A DNA stretch of 64,000 bases from Apoda limacodes (lineage: Eukaryota > Arthropoda > Insecta > Lepidoptera > Limacodidae). This document shows, piece by piece, positions 21,939 through 33,371 of the stretch. The DNA lies in assembly GCA_946406115.1 (NCBI GenBank), contig OX291562.1, forward strand, positions 10,384,001 to 10,448,000, read 5' to 3'. The position numbers and the translations under genes are program-made. Each line of letters begins with the position of its first letter. The stretch's first letter is position 1. Under the pieces are notes generated by a model. That model was given only the letters and a program-made list of their open reading frames with translations. It made no database searches and was not told the origin of the DNA.

Positions 21939-22740
21939 ATTAATAATGTAATGGTAAATGTAAAAATTGCTTAAAAAAAAAGAATTTTACGTTAATAAAC
22001 ATTTAATAGGCAGTGTTCAAGGTTAGTCAAATTGCGCGATCCTAAAGTTTAATTGTTTTGTGAAAATAGACTTTGGCTTTCATAATAGTTTTGTGAAGTT
22101 TTAATACATGGCAATTAGTACTTTTAGGTTTATAGAAAGTTTTGTTTGACTTAAATCCTATAAGAAGGCTTATTTAAACTGAATTTAATTTGTTAAACAA
22201 ATTTAAATTTTAATGATGAAGAACTCATTAAAGAAATTCAATGTATGAATTGGTGAAACGATTTGAACTGTAAAACACAATACCTTTAATAATTTCATAA
22301 TTTTATTGATTATTGATTAATTGTTAAATTATAATTTAATTGTAATTAATGGTCGAACTGCCAGTCCTATCATATTTTTTTTCTGTTTCTTTATAAATCA
22401 AATATGTCTAAATATTATAATAATACGAATGAAATAAATATGTTATCTACCTTATTTATTGATATATTAGTTAAATGATAAATGTTATGATAGATTTTAT
22501 ACCTATAAATGTATTATATAAAATTGAGTTTTTATAAACCTATATAAACACAATTTGAATCGAAAAACGGTTTTATTGAGCATCTTCAGTACAAAAAAAA
22601 AACATATATATTTTAAAGTGCAGTAAAGTTGGCATTTAAATGATAATAAATGTCATAACACAACCTAGCATCGTCAGTGAAGGACATAATGTTTAATAAG
22701 AATCAATAATTTCACGTATATATTAATGTAAATTTGTGTC
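21939..22740. other. AT-rich stretch, nothing recognised
   Basis: Very AT-rich, with no features supported. Confidence 0.4.
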
Positions 22741-22751
22741 AGGTAATTTGA

Positions 22752-22860
22752 CGGTTATCAGTTCTCTCGTCACCGTGGCGTGTTATCAGCTCTAATAATA
22801 CCAGTGCCGCCGCTGCCGCGCTACTGTGTTATTCATTAAGCTGATAAACTGATAATGCGT
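22752..22860. promoter_or_regulatory. Cluster of four GATA motifs in a GC-richer block
   Basis: Two TTATCAG motifs at about 22755 and 22782 and a CTGATAAACTGATAA pair at 22841-22855 give four consensus TGATAA sites within about 100 bp, two on each strand. Between them lies an unusually GC-rich segment (CAGTGCCGCCGCTGCCGCG). No repeat homology was seen. A cis-regulatory role is an inference from motif density only. Confidence 0.3.
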
Positions 22861-22974
22861 ATTCGATATTTGTACGTAACAACTGGAAGAGCGAGAACGA
22901 GGTTTCCCACACAAACTTTATTCATTTTTGTACTATCCTAATGGAATACTATCCTAATCAGCCTCATACGTCCT

Positions 22975-23010
22975 CACTGTTGGGGCACGGCCTAACGTCA
23001 TAAGCGGAGC
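22975..23010 (-). mobile_element. Short piece of SINE-V 3' tail
   Basis: CCTCACTGTTGGGGCACGGCC corresponds to CCCCACTGTGGGGCACGGTC at the tail of the SINE at 23541-23850, in the same orientation. Confidence 0.5.
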
Positions 23011-23268
23011 AATGATAGAAGTGGATTTTCTTTTCTTTAATTTTATGTTACGTTATGTTGTGTTGGTAGTAAATATAGCTACATGAATGAGTTTTCTGAA
23101 GAATTAATAAAATAAACAATTAGAGCTGTGAACTATGTTTTTATGTACAACTGAGTTCTTTTATCTCCCTAATAGATAAGTACACATCATCTGTTGAAAA
23201 TTTGTACGCCCACTAGGTACCGATCATTGTTTTATTCATGTGTACGTACGGTGCGATATTTATATATT

Positions 23269-23303
23269 TTTGCGTCATACCTATATATTAGGTATGACGC
23301 AAA
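23269..23303. other. Perfect 14-bp stem hairpin
   Basis: TTTGCGTCATACCT and AGGTATGACGCAAA are exact reverse complements separated by ATATATT. The sequence does not recur elsewhere in the window. It may be a MITE core, a recombination palindrome, or part of a structured RNA. Confidence 0.75.
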
Positions 23304-23339
23304 TTTATATGTATGTATGCATATATATGTATAACTTTA

Positions 23340-23480
23340 CGGTTTTTATTCTCCGAAGGGATTAACCAGTGACAGAATACGCACCCACATCATAATGTAG
23401 GGGACAGACTTTTTCCATCAACCACTTTAGTCCTACGTGACAGGTGGTGAGTCCATCACCACAACACTGCTTCTGATGGC
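23340..23480 (+). repeat. Dispersed repeat shared with 29375-29475
   Basis: Shared blocks are CACCCACATCATAATGTAGGGGACAG versus CACCTACATAACAATGTGGGGAACAG, CCAACCACTTAAGTC-like, and TGACAGGTGGTGA. It is a non-coding family not otherwise recognised. Confidence 0.5.
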
Positions 23481-23540
23481 AGTATATCTGAACTGAGGTG
23501 GCTTTATATATGTCCCATAAGTTATAAATACCAGCTTTAT

Positions 23541-23850
23541 AGTCTCTTGCCAGCCTTCATTCGTCCCCACTGTGGGGCACGGTCTACCCTCCTAAGCGAG
23601 GGTGATTTAGGCCATAGTCCACGCGGGGCCAGTGCGGATTGTGGAGTTCACATACGTCTTTTTTTTTTTAGATATGCAGGTTTTCTCATGATGTTTTCCT
23701 TCACCGAAGAACCAGTGGTGAGAATAAATAAATTGGGTACTTGAGAAATTAAGAAAAAAATCACCGGTATACCCCGACCCCGGGATTCGAACCTCCGCCA
23801 CTTGGGACGTGAAGTGAAATTTAAAACCCTCAGCCACCACCGACTTAAAG
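23541..23850 (-). mobile_element. SINE-V: tRNA-derived SINE with conserved central domain
   Basis: On the minus strand the head (about 23850-23770) has an A-box-like GGTGGTGGCTGAGGG and a B-box GGTTCGAATCCC. The centre (CTTCGGTGAAGGAAAACATC, ATGAGAAAACCTGCAT) is the conserved block I know from several insect SINEs. The 3' part ends GTGCCCCACAGTGGGGACGAATG. It is essentially complete at about 300 bp. An A-run inside (11 bases) may mark an old junction. Open frames on either strand here are incidental. Confidence 0.8.
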
Positions 23851-23918
23851 CGGCTTATAGCTTTTTACTTATAAAGACATAATTATATACCCCTTTGCCA
23901 ATATATAAATATATATAA

Positions 23919-24467
23919 TTTACGTCGACTTCTGGACAAAGGCCTCACCTAACTTTCTTCACAGCGTGCGACTCTGTGCCGCTTGTAACCAACGGCTCCC
24001 CGCTACCTTAATCTCCATCAGGTTATCTGTCCATCTAGCGGGGGGCGGGGGGGCGGTCCCACGCTGCGCTTTCCGTTTCGTGGTCGCCACTCGAGAACCT
24101 TCTTCCCCATCGGCCATCGGTTCTTCGAGCTATGTGCCCTGCCCATTGTCACTTCAGCTTTGCGATTCGGTGAGCTATGTCGGCGACATTAGTTCTCCTA
24201 CGGATTTCCTTATTTCTGATTCGATCACGCAGAGAAACTCCGAGCATAGCTCTTTCCATCGCCCGCTGAGCGACTTTCGTATAAGGTAAGGGCCCGTTAG
24301 CGGCCACGTCTCAGTGCCGTAAGTCATCACTGGAAACACACACTAGTTGAAGATTTTTGTCTTCAAGCACTGGGGTATTAAGGACGAGAAAATAGTACGC
24401 AGTTTTCTGAACGCTGCCCAACCGAGTTGGATTCGGCGATTAACCTTTTTTTCGAAATTGGACCTAC
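23919..24467 (-). pseudogene. RTE polyprotein C-terminal tail with multiple frameshifts
   Basis: On the minus strand, PVMTYGTETWPLT, then in another frame AQRAMERAMLGVSLRDRIRN, then QWAGHIARRTDGRWGRR continue the LINE-R protein. Stops and frame changes occur about every 60-100 bases. A G-rich run (GGGGGGCGGGGGGGC, plus strand 24041-24055) is an insertion-prone spot. It follows directly from the RT segment. Confidence 0.8.
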
Positions 24468-25407
24468 CTAATCAGTTTGTCCTAGGTATACGTATTCGTC
24501 AACAACTTGGAGTGAAGAGTTCCCAACAGTTATTGAAGTGGGTGCTACATGGCCATTCGACATGATTTTTATCTTGTCCATGTTCATCTTGAGGCCCACT
24601 CGTTGGGAAGCTCTACTGAAGCTTTCGAGCATTGTGCTAAGCTCATCCATCGATTCTGCCATGACCACAATATCGTCGGCAAACCAAAGGTGGGTAATGT
24701 ACTCGCCATTAACATTGATGCCAAGCTTGTCCCAGTCCAGAAGCTTAAAGACATCTTCCAACGCATTTGTGAACAGTTTCGGAGATATGACATCTCCCTG
24801 TCTCACACCTCTCTGCAGTTGGATCGGTTTCGAGTTCTGATCCTGGAGACGGACTGACATGGTGGCGTTATCGTTCAAGCATTTTAGCACCTCGATATAC
24901 CGATGATCAATACGGCATCTCTGTAGAGCCTGTAGCACTGCCCATGTTTCCACCGAATCGAAGGCTTTCTCATAGTCCACAAACGCTAAGCAAAGGGGCC
25001 GATTATACTCTTCTGACTTCTGTATAATCTGCCGCAGCATATGTATGTGGTCTACGGTACTATAGCCTCTTCGGGAACCGGCTTGTTCACGAGGCTGGAA
25101 GTCGTCGAACTTGCGAGCGAGATGGTTCGTAATTACTCTTGAAAACAGTTTATAAACATGACTTAGAAGCGTGATGGGTCTGTAGTTCTTAAGAAGTGTA
25201 TTGTCACCTTTTTTAAAAAAAAACACCCCACACAGCTCTGTGCCATGCTTGCGGCGAAGTACCTTCAAGTATGACGGTGTTAAAGAGCTTCTGAAGGACT
25301 TTTAGTACCGGTTTTCCTCCCGCTTTTAGAAGCTCAGTCGTAACTCCATCATCACCCGGTCCCTTATTCTTTTTAAGCTGTTTGAGAACCATACTAATCT
25401 CGAACAA
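24468..25407 (-). pseudogene. RTE-type reverse transcriptase, frameshifted
   Basis: Two overlapping minus-strand frames, 25407-25213 (KKNKGPGDDGVTTELLKAGG) and 25268-24468, together give most of an RT domain. In the longer frame, NYRPITLLSHVYK is at residues 28-40, the motif A region FVDYEKAFDSVETW at 96-109, the motif B region RGVRQGDVISPKLF at 153-166, and FADD (the catalytic aspartate pair) at 196-199. YLGQT at the end is the usual RTE block before the tail. The two frames are offset near 25215-25265 around a run of A/T. The RT would copy element RNA at the target site, but the breaks rule out a working enzyme. The WFADD variant in place of the usual RFADD is a minor substitution. Confidence 0.9.
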
Positions 25408-25657
25408 GCTAACGTCCGGGATGTCCTCGGTATAGTGTCGAGTCAGTGTAGCTCTAGGATCTTTAGCTGGACTGCCAACTGGTTTCGATATCGCCGTGTA
25501 TAACTATAAAAATAAGTACAACCCTAACAGTAAAGTTTTAGGCACGCTAGTTGTTTTAAAGAAGAGAAATTGGTTATTCTTAATCAGAACACTTATATTT
25601 GTATAGTTTTGTATTTAGCGGTTTTTTTTATTATTCATAAAGAATTAAATTTGGTTT

Positions 25658-25800
25658 AAGAGGCAGTTACTACGTGAGATATAATTTGAGTAAAAACAAG
25701 GATGACGCGATATGTAATTGAGCGTGCGTGAGTAGTGCAGCGACATCTCAACTCACTGAGATTTCCATTGAAATGCATGTAATAAACTAATAGTTTATAT
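25658..25800 (-). repeat. rep-J dispersed repeat copy
   Basis: Inverted relative to 11566-11707. Matching blocks are AAGAGGCAGT, AACAAGGATGACGCGATATG, GTGCGTGAGTAGTGCAG and TCAACTCACTGAGATTTCCATTGA. Confidence 0.6.
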
Positions 25801-25829
25801 ACATCATTGTTTTCGAAAAATGCTTTTTC

Positions 25830-25905
25830 TAAAAACGAAGTAACTGTGAAAATCCCACGCCGATAACCAAATTAAGGGCAGGCGGCGCCGCTGGCAAATG
25901 CTATA
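25830..25905 (-). mobile_element. rep-D fragment (5' end only)
   Basis: On the minus strand it reads AGCATTTGCCAGCGGCGCC, GCCTGCCCTTAATTTGGTTATCGGCGTGGGATT. The rest of the element is missing. Confidence 0.65.
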
Positions 25906-26904
25906 GTTACTCCATAGAGTAATAACAATACAAGGTCAAACTTAAGGAGGAAATATGGAAAGACCGGTGTTCGTTACTGGCCACAGGAAAAGCCATTATC
26001 CGGGTTCCGCAACGCAGTGATGTAATATAATGATAAATTGGGCATAAAACTGGGTTATTTTCAACACGGTTGTTTCAGAAATAGTGTATTATTTTACTGT
26101 TTATTTGCTAAGAAAACATAATATATTAATTTGGCAATTATTGGACTACTTTAGTGTGGAATGTTAGATCGAATAAAGTGTTGTTTACCTTTATTTTGGA
26201 CAATGTTTCACATTGATGCCAGTGACAGTGTTAATGGGACGTTTTAGAAACTGAAGATATAGGTGTTCTTCTTCAATGTGCTTAAAGTTTTCCAGCACGT
26301 ATGGGACTTGTATTTACATACGCGTACATCTTTTTTAATCTCATCGTGTCAACCGACAGAAATCTCATACAAACTTCGCCCTATAATTTAATCCCATTAG
26401 GGGAGATTTTTAAAACGCTAAAATTTGTTATTTCTTATTTGTAACAAAAATATGTATACCATATCTCTTTTTTCTTCTATTTACGAAATTAACCCATGCA
26501 AAGTTTCATCAAAAAAATATAAATATATTCGTAGGTAGCGCTTATATAATTTTGATAATTAAATACAAAAAAACTTGCCAATTACTTGTAAATCGAATTT
26601 AATGACATTAATAGACCATAAATTGCTGATTAATAGGAATTATTTACACATTTTGCTGAATTGTATTTTTATTCTTTAATTTACTTTATTCGTTTATTCA
26701 TAAGCATTAATTTAATCACCTAAAGAATTTATGGATTTTGTAGTTATTTTCCTAACTTAACACCTTTCTGTTTATCCAATGGTCTAGGAGCCAAAAAAAA
26801 AATTGTTTTTGAAAAATTCTTGCAACTGAAATATACTTTTTAACACACTTGCTCATAAAGCAGGCTTTACTGCACCGTTTTCAGCTTTTTAATTAAGCGT
26901 ACTG
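25906..26904. other. Mostly AT-rich; small coding-like patch near 25944-26035
   Basis: At 25944-26035 the base content is balanced and one plus-strand frame reads KVKLKEEIWKDRCSLLATGK, with an alternative ATG frame of 21 codons. It has no splice boundaries and no family I recognise. The remainder is featureless. Confidence 0.3.
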
Positions 26905-26955
26905 TCGTTCCAGGTGTATTGCAAACAGTCAAATGACACTCGTGCGCTCTGCTCA
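26905..26955. repeat. Short repeat shared with 13911-13962
   Basis: The shared block ends ATGACACTCGTGCGCTCT. The MITE found next to the other copy is not present here. Confidence 0.45.
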
Positions 26956-27164
26956 ATATACAGTCTGCAACCAGCAAACTTGTCTGTAATGAGCAGCATA
27001 GCTATAGTACGCATCTGAGCGAGCGCGACGGCAAATAATTATGCGCACGCAACAGAGACAAATAGTGACCGATCATTGAACGAAATTCTTCCTGCTTCGC
27101 GTCCGTGCTATAACTTGAATTTGTGTCCATGTATACTAATATTCCCTAAGTTAAGCTAACCTAA

Positions 27165-27206
27165 GTCATAATGAAGCCTGATGGTAAGCGGTCCCGCAGC
27201 CTATGG
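27165..27206 (-). mobile_element. Short LINE-A 3' fragment
   Basis: GCCTGATGGTAAGCGGTCCCGCAGCCTATGG is the LINE-A 3' end in antisense orientation, without the terminal GGTGGCAAACAAG block. Confidence 0.55.
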
Positions 27207-28904
27207 TTCTAAAATGGTTCGGTTATAATACCCCTAATAATTTTTTTGCGAACGTCATTTTGTGTAATGTTGTTACTAGGTTTTACCTTTTATTCTTTGT
27301 ACAATATACACCAGAAAATATCATACCTGAAAGAACAGTTCGTTTACAATTCCTTTCTATTTTGTATCTAATTCGTTTCCTGGCTAAATACATTGGAATC
27401 AAATTAAAACTCTTCTTTAGTATAAATAATACATTATTATGAAAATCAAAGTTCTGAAATGCCAATAGAAATTAAATCTGATTAGATTAGTAGATTAGTT
27501 AGAGCTATATGTGGCCTATTTAACATTTAAGATACCAACACCCGATTTGTTGTAATAAATGGTAATATTATCCATATCAAAAACAGTTGAAAATAGCTTA
27601 CGTAGGTATTCAGATATAAAATATCAGAGGTAAAATAACCTGTAAACGGGCTATATCTAACTTTTTTTTTTCATCGACCACAGATTAATATCTATTTTGT
27701 TAAACTTTTCAATCTAACGCGGATTAATGGCCACAGAATACAAAATTTCAACAAAACTTCTTATCATCTTTGAACACGGATATGCTGTTAACGTTTTTGT
27801 CTGTAAAAAGTTAGTGATGGATCACCTAACGCCATGTTAGAGAAATATTTTTATAAAATAATATTGTCTGTATAATGTCAAAATTGTGTTCGGTTAAAAC
27901 AACTGTTTTTCAACAACATCTTTAAGGATGAGCTCACGAGTCTCATGTATTTATAGGTTTGAAAATTACACGTGTGTACACTATATTTTATTAGCTAAAG
28001 TAATATTAAATATTTACATTTTTGGACTTTTGGAAGTAATGTATTTATTTTCGGTTGTCTATAAGTATATATATAAAAAGTTATTGAAATTTTATACGAT
28101 TAAATTGATTTACTTGATTACAAAATTTATAAAAACATATTTTTTATTTATGAAAAGTTAAAACTAATCATGTTATATGACACATGGTTAAAAATATAAA
28201 AATAATGAATGTAGTTGTAATAATCGTGTAGGTTAGGTAACTAACCTTTAAGGTATATTGTTAAGTTTTTTTTAAGCAATCGTGAATCCAAATTACCATA
28301 AAATAATCAAACTGGTAACTTGAAATAGGACAACATTCCAATGATAAACTCATTTTTGGAAATTTTTAAAAAAAAATAATTACCAAGCCAATATATATTA
28401 TCAAAATTGGTAAAATATGAAGTGAAATAATCAATTTTTACTATTTTCAATAGCAAATGTATTAAACCACAGTAAGTCCATAAACAATTAAAAGTATTCT
28501 TGGTTTTTTTAATTCCACCAGGACGAAGTTGCGACAAAATGCTGGTAAGTAGCTTATAAAACCACAGATCAAAACGAATTATAATCGGTATATTCGGTAT
28601 AAGTTTGGGATATTATCCCTTTTTCACTCACTTATTCAATATTTTATAGTTCGACATACGGAAATCCAACACTTTACAAGTGTGTTTACACAACAAAATA
28701 ACACTTGTATAAATACTTCATCAGCAGTTTTACGAAGAAATGATTGTTAATATTTCGCAACCATAATTTTCAACTTCAACTGTTCGAAGTTGAAAATTTG
28801 CTTGTTATTATAAGAAACAGCTGCCTCAGCCATTGTACCTTCTTCTTATGGCCCAGACACACGCCTTTCCATGGAGAGAAGATGCTTGGAACATATAGGA
28901 CTCC
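27207..28904. other. AT-rich stretch, nothing recognised
   Basis: The open frames here (27203-27442, 27928-28161, 28307-28537) are extremely AT-rich and lack start or splice support, so they are not called. Confidence 0.4.
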
Positions 28905-29152
28905 TTCACAGCCTAGTTGGTAATGTGGCCGACTGCTGTGCAGAGGGCGTGGACTCGATTCCCGCATTGGACAAACATTAATGTGATAAAAAACATTTGT
29001 GTTTGTCTTGAGTCGGGGTGTATTTATGTATAATATGTATGTATTTACAAAAAAAAGTAATATATATGTATCTGTATCCGCTGTCTGGTATCAAAATTTA
29101 AGGGTCAGACAGCGCTGTGTGTAATGTCCAAAAATATTTTTATTTATTATAA
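28905..29152 (+). mobile_element. SINE-G, best-preserved tRNA-derived copy
   Basis: The head has an A-box-like TAGTTGGTAATGTGG and a B-box-like GGACTCGATTCCCGC, with the CTGTGCAGAGGGCG arm between them. The body follows with ATTTGTGTTTGTCTTGAGTC, GGTGTATTTATG and TAATATGTATGTATTTAC. The end is ATCCGCTGTCTGGTATC, AAATTTAAGGGTCAGACAGCG and GTGTAATGTCCAAAAATATTT. Copies lie at 21750, 40390, 48438 and 52960. Confidence 0.8.
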
Positions 29153-29374
29153 ATTTAATTTGATATTTATTATTATTATTATTATATTATCAACCACGCT
29201 AGAATAGTCCAAATCAGTAAACGTTATTGAGCTAGTAGCCAATCGGCTGTCAGTAATTATAGCACAATAACCCATATATACCTACATACCCAAGTTAAAG
29301 AATTTATAGAACTAATGTAATGAAAACATGCAATTAAAGAATTTATGAAAATGTATGTAAGTATATATGTATAT

Positions 29375-29475
29375 AAGGGGGAAACACACACCTACATAAC
29401 AATGTGGGGAACAGCCCGTTCTTACCAACCACTTAAGTCATGCGTGTATGACAGGTGGTGAATGAATTTGTGCTT
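29375..29475 (+). repeat. Dispersed repeat shared with 23340-23480
   Basis: Blocks CACACCTACATAACAATGTGGGG and ATGACAGGTGGTGAATG match the other copy in the same orientation. Confidence 0.5.
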
Positions 29476-31644
29476 GTCAGTGATGGTTATGAAACAAGTA
29501 AGCTAATATGGTAATAACATATTAGGTAGGATTTCAGCTCGAGCTGTAAGGCAAGGTCATAATGGTTATGGAGCCTAGTCTGTAAAGACTAATATGCCGA
29601 GTGCCATACTAAATTTTTCAGCACATTTTCATAAAAGAATAATATAAAACATCAGAGCATAGTACATTATGATTACACAAATATCTCTGTGGAAAAAGGC
29701 GCCTAGTTGCCCTTTTTTTATTCTTAGCAATCTTTTCGTAAAGACTTAAACATTTTGCACATACGAACCAAATAAACGAGACACAAGAATATCATTTCTT
29801 CTCGGTCAAGAGAGACTTTTGTTGAAGCAAAGCGATTACGTGTATTCTTTTCTATGTCTCCTGAGAATTCTCGGCGTATTGGATCCAAATCCAGACTGAA
29901 ATTCAATCATAGAAAAATACAAGGAAATCACTCACTGTGATTTTCTCAGAAAGCAAAAAAGATAGAAATAGAATACGCTTTTAAACATATTGTAGACTTT
30001 TATTCACCGTATTAAAGACTAGAATAATATAACAATGAACTTTGAGACGGCGAAATTAAAGATAACGCCCAAATAAATACAATACACAATAATATCTTAG
30101 AAATATTTTATTATAATGCTAAATTTGACGCTGTAAATATCACATTTTGTTTCATTTTCAGTATTGACATTGAGGAAAACTTACAATTTAATATGTTAAA
30201 ATATTGCTAGTATATTTTATTCTTTGACATTAAGGCGGCTAATATCACTGTACGAAATATATGAGAAAGTGGTCACTTTTAGCACAAAAACATACTTAAA
30301 GGTCTTAATTCCTTGAGGATTTTAAGAAATTAATAGTAGAGTACAAATCAAAAACATGAAGATACCTATAGTAATGGCGCTAGTGATCGGCACGTTAGCT
30401 TAGAACAACCAGAGCAAAGCAATTTTAATTTAAAATCTGTACAACTCTCCTATCCTAGGATATTGCTGCCTTCTATATTGGAGTTAGACTGAAATTCAAT
30501 CATACGAAAAATATTGCGGAAATTGTGAATTGTGATTATTTTTGAAAGCACAAAAGACAAAGTTTGTTTCAAAGTAAATTGAAGTTTGCTAACGTTCTCG
30601 TATTAACGAAAATAAATTTAAGATTTAATTTGAAGGTGGCTGTCTACCACGCTTGCTTAGTGCGATTTAGCGGACGCTGTCAAACTAGTGGCCATTCGAC
30701 TGTAACAGTTTTTAAGCCGCCCATTAGGACTCTGACCTGGCTTGACGAGTACTTAACGTGGCCTTCGAACTAGGCGGTCACCCGTCCAATATCATTTCCT
30801 ACAGACGTAAGACAATAGGCCATGAGCTCCTTAGTTCAGTAAATTATTCCTAAACATGGGCATACATACACTTATCTTGACTAACTTCTATTAGTTGTGT
30901 CTGCCTTAAACAAAGAAAATCTTAACTAACCTCTAAACACTAAAACTCAATTGCCAAAAGTTTTTTAGTCAAATCTAACTAACAATTTAATGCATAGTAG
31001 TCAAAGTTTTGATTGCTTTCGTCTGTAACGATCTGCCAACCATTTTTTATATAAATCTGGTTAACAAAACTCTCCACTCCTTTTATTCTATGAGTTTTTT
31101 ATTTGTTACGCTTCCCTTCGTAAACAAATTACAAACATTTTTTCTGAACAAAATACCTCGTTATAACTTTTCTAGAACCCGTTTAAAAAGTTTCAATTGT
31201 TGCTATCATATACATGCTACGGATTGATTAATCCGAAAAACATTGATGCAATTTATATTGTTATTTGTTTAGACGTGCGATTTATTCTAAAGTTGGTTTT
31301 GATTTTGTTTTTACTATTTTAATAACTTCTACTTCTAGTTCTAGTAAAAAGAATGTTATAAACACTAGTAATAAAAAATACGAAAACTTTCAAAATATTT
31401 GGGTACCCCTTTTCAAATAATAACTAAATTAAAGTTAATTTATTTATTATAAACTACGGAAGAAGTAAAAATAATCATCTCTCTAAAAATCTTTTGTTTT
31501 CGGTAATTACATTAAAAACTATAAATAAAATTTTTGAAAAATTTTAAGCCGTTTGTTTCTGTTCTATCATATAAATATGGCGAATTTTTATTCAGAAAAT
31601 CATTGTTCTGATTAAATTAAACTAAGCCACTAACCCCTAAAGTG
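29476..31644. other. AT-rich stretch with a short direct duplication
   Basis: The segments 29895-29965 and 30487-30560 share AGACTGAAATTCAATCATA, GAAAAATA and GGAAAT.. TGTGATT.. GAAAGCA in the same order, so they are old duplicates or copies of an unknown repeat. The block at 30640-30800 is more balanced and contains GGCGGTCACCCGTCCAAT, a weak echo of the 5S-derived motif. No exon was identified. Confidence 0.4.
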
Positions 31645-31940
31645 AAAAATCGGCCAAGTGCGAGTCGGACTCGCGCACGAAATGTTACGTACCATTATCT
31701 ATAAAAACCGCAAAAAAATCACGTTTGTTGTGTGGGAACCCCCTTAAATATTTATTTTAATCTGTAGTATTTTTTGTTATAGCGCCAACAGAAATACATC
31801 TGTGAAAATTTCAACTGTCTAGCTATCACGGTTCATGACATACAGCCTGGTCACAGACGGACGCACGGACGGACGGACGGACAGCGAAGTCTTAGTAATA
31901 GGGTTCCGCTAATTACCCTTTGGGTACGGAACCCTAAAAA
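31645..31940 (+). mobile_element. rep-B, complete compact copy
   Basis: About 295 bp. It starts AAAAATCGGCCAAGTGCGAGTCGGACTCGCGCACG and has ACCATTATCTATAAAAACCG, a GGGAACCCCCTTAAATATTT block, CAACAGAAATACATC, CTAGCTATCACGGTTCATGA and a GGAC tetranucleotide run. It ends AATAGGGTTCCGCTAATTACCCTTTGGGTACGGAACCCTAAAAA. The terminal block GGGTTCCG...CGGAACCC forms a hairpin, and the head core GCGAGTCGGACTCGC is itself a palindrome. There is no coding capacity. Confidence 0.85.
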
Positions 31941-32394
31941 TGATCCCTTTTACTTAACTTGCTTTTAATCATAGAATATCATCACCAAATTTTGAACCGT
32001 TCAGTTTTATTTGTACCATATTATATACGATTTAAAATCCATAGGTTAAATTAATTAACTGAGGTTTTATTGGCCTAATAAATCTGCCAATGGAAATTTA
32101 TATTTGTTTGAAATTATAAATGTTTGACTGGAATGTCCCGAGTTCAGATGGGTATTAATTTTAAGTGTTGTCGTTTGTAGGTGCGTGTGGATTCTTCGGA
32201 TGTGGATTATTATTCCAGTAACACTATGTAGTACGGATATATCCAGTGTTACTGGGAATAACAATCGAAAACTAAAAAAAAGCACATCTATTGCAGGCAT
32301 ATATAAATCAATAAATACCAAAACAATCACTAACATTTATCAAATCACAGAACAGGCTGGGATGAATTAAATTATTGTACAAAAACGTAATCTC
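31941..32394. other. AT-rich stretch with a hairpin at 32209-32262
   Basis: The arms TTATTCCAGTAACAC and GTGTTACTGGGAATAA pair with a single bulged base across a 22-base loop. Nothing else was recognised. Confidence 0.5.
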
Positions 32395-32715
32395 TAACTG
32401 TTGGCTTCTTAAATAAGCTCAGAGTGGCTCAGCGAGCTATGGAAAGAGCTTTACTTGGTGTGTCCTTGCGCGATAAAATTCACTGAAGAACTAAAGTTAC
32501 CGACATAGCTCAAACAGTTAGCTAGCTGAAGAATGGGCAGGCCACATCGCTCGTCGAACCGATTACCGATGGGGAAAAAATGTTACACAAATGAACACGG
32601 ATCGAAAGACGCAGCGTGGGACGGCCTTCTACCACGTGGACAGACGAGCTCAGAATCGACAGTTGTGGAGACATATGGGAGAGGCCTAAAGTTCAACAGT
32701 GGACGTTACGATGAT
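32395..32715 (+). pseudogene. LINE-R C-terminal fragment, decayed
   Basis: On the plus strand, LRVAQRAMERALLGVSLRDK is followed after a stop by RTKVTDIAQT and, in shifted frames, WAGHIARR-like and RRSVGRPSTTWTDEL. It ends TGGGAGAGGCCTAAAGTTCAACAGTGGACG, the RTE tail block. It is 5'-truncated like the copies at 7745 and 23919, but in the opposite orientation, with several stops and frame changes. Confidence 0.8.
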
Positions 32716-33371
32716 GTTAGCATAGCTTTATGTTTTATACACACTACTTAAGTCTCTTTTTTTCGTTTTTGTATGGTACGTGATAGACGTGATATGTCTG
32801 CCCATTGTATCGTTGAAAAGTTTCCGCAGAAATAACAAATCCTTCTTGGATTTCGTCGAATTCCTAGACAAATACAGCAATAGGGAAGTCTCTTTGATTA
32901 TTATTGCTTATGTACACAAACGGAGTAACCAATTGAAGAAATTGTAGGTAGAACGGAAAAGGACAAAGGAGAATTTTTATCCCGGTCGAGAGTTCCAATG
33001 GGAAATAACTAATGGGATTAAATATATTGACCAAAAAATACTTCGACACCCTAAGCTCTCTTGCCCAAAAAATATACTAAACACCAAATAAACGAAACAT
33101 GTACCAAAAAAAGAAAGTCTAAAATTACAATGGCAGTTTTAGTCATGATTGCACTTTAAATTGTATTCAAGAACCAAATCTAGTTAATGATCACCAAATC
33201 TTAAAAAGCAAATTAATGTGCTACTACTACCTAAATAAACCGCTATTATTGACATTAAATGTAGTCATGGTAACAAATATAGTTTTATGACGCCAAATTA
33301 AGTTAAATCTTGTTTTATAAGCCCTTTCTTCTCCCGGACACCTCAGCCGCCCGACGCCATTCGGACTCTGG
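32716..33371. other. Unassigned, moderately AT-rich
   Basis: The piece at 32800-33060 has balanced base use but no convincing frame or splice pair. Confidence 0.35.

Larger units (their letters stand above)
23919..25505 (-). mobile_element. LINE-R: decayed RTE-clade retrotransposon
   Basis: A single 5'-truncated element. The right part encodes the region before and through the reverse transcriptase, and the left part the C-terminal tail, which ends with the GGCCTTTGTCCAGAAGTCGACGT block. The endonuclease domain is absent, so the insertion starts inside the polyprotein. Several frameshifts and stops show it is dead. Its tail is homologous to the fragments at 7745-8180 and 32395-32715. Confidence 0.9.

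Noticed and set aside
23966..24289. 107-codon plus-strand frame
   Set aside because: It is antisense to the decayed LINE-R tail.
24538..24857. Plus-strand open frames of about 100 codons
   Set aside because: They lie antisense to the LINE-R reverse transcriptase, whose motifs (AFD, RGVRQGD, FADD) are clear on the minus strand; the plus frames are shadows.
27928..28161. 77-codon frame rich in I, Y, K and F
   Set aside because: The composition follows from extreme AT content and there is no start, splice or homology support.
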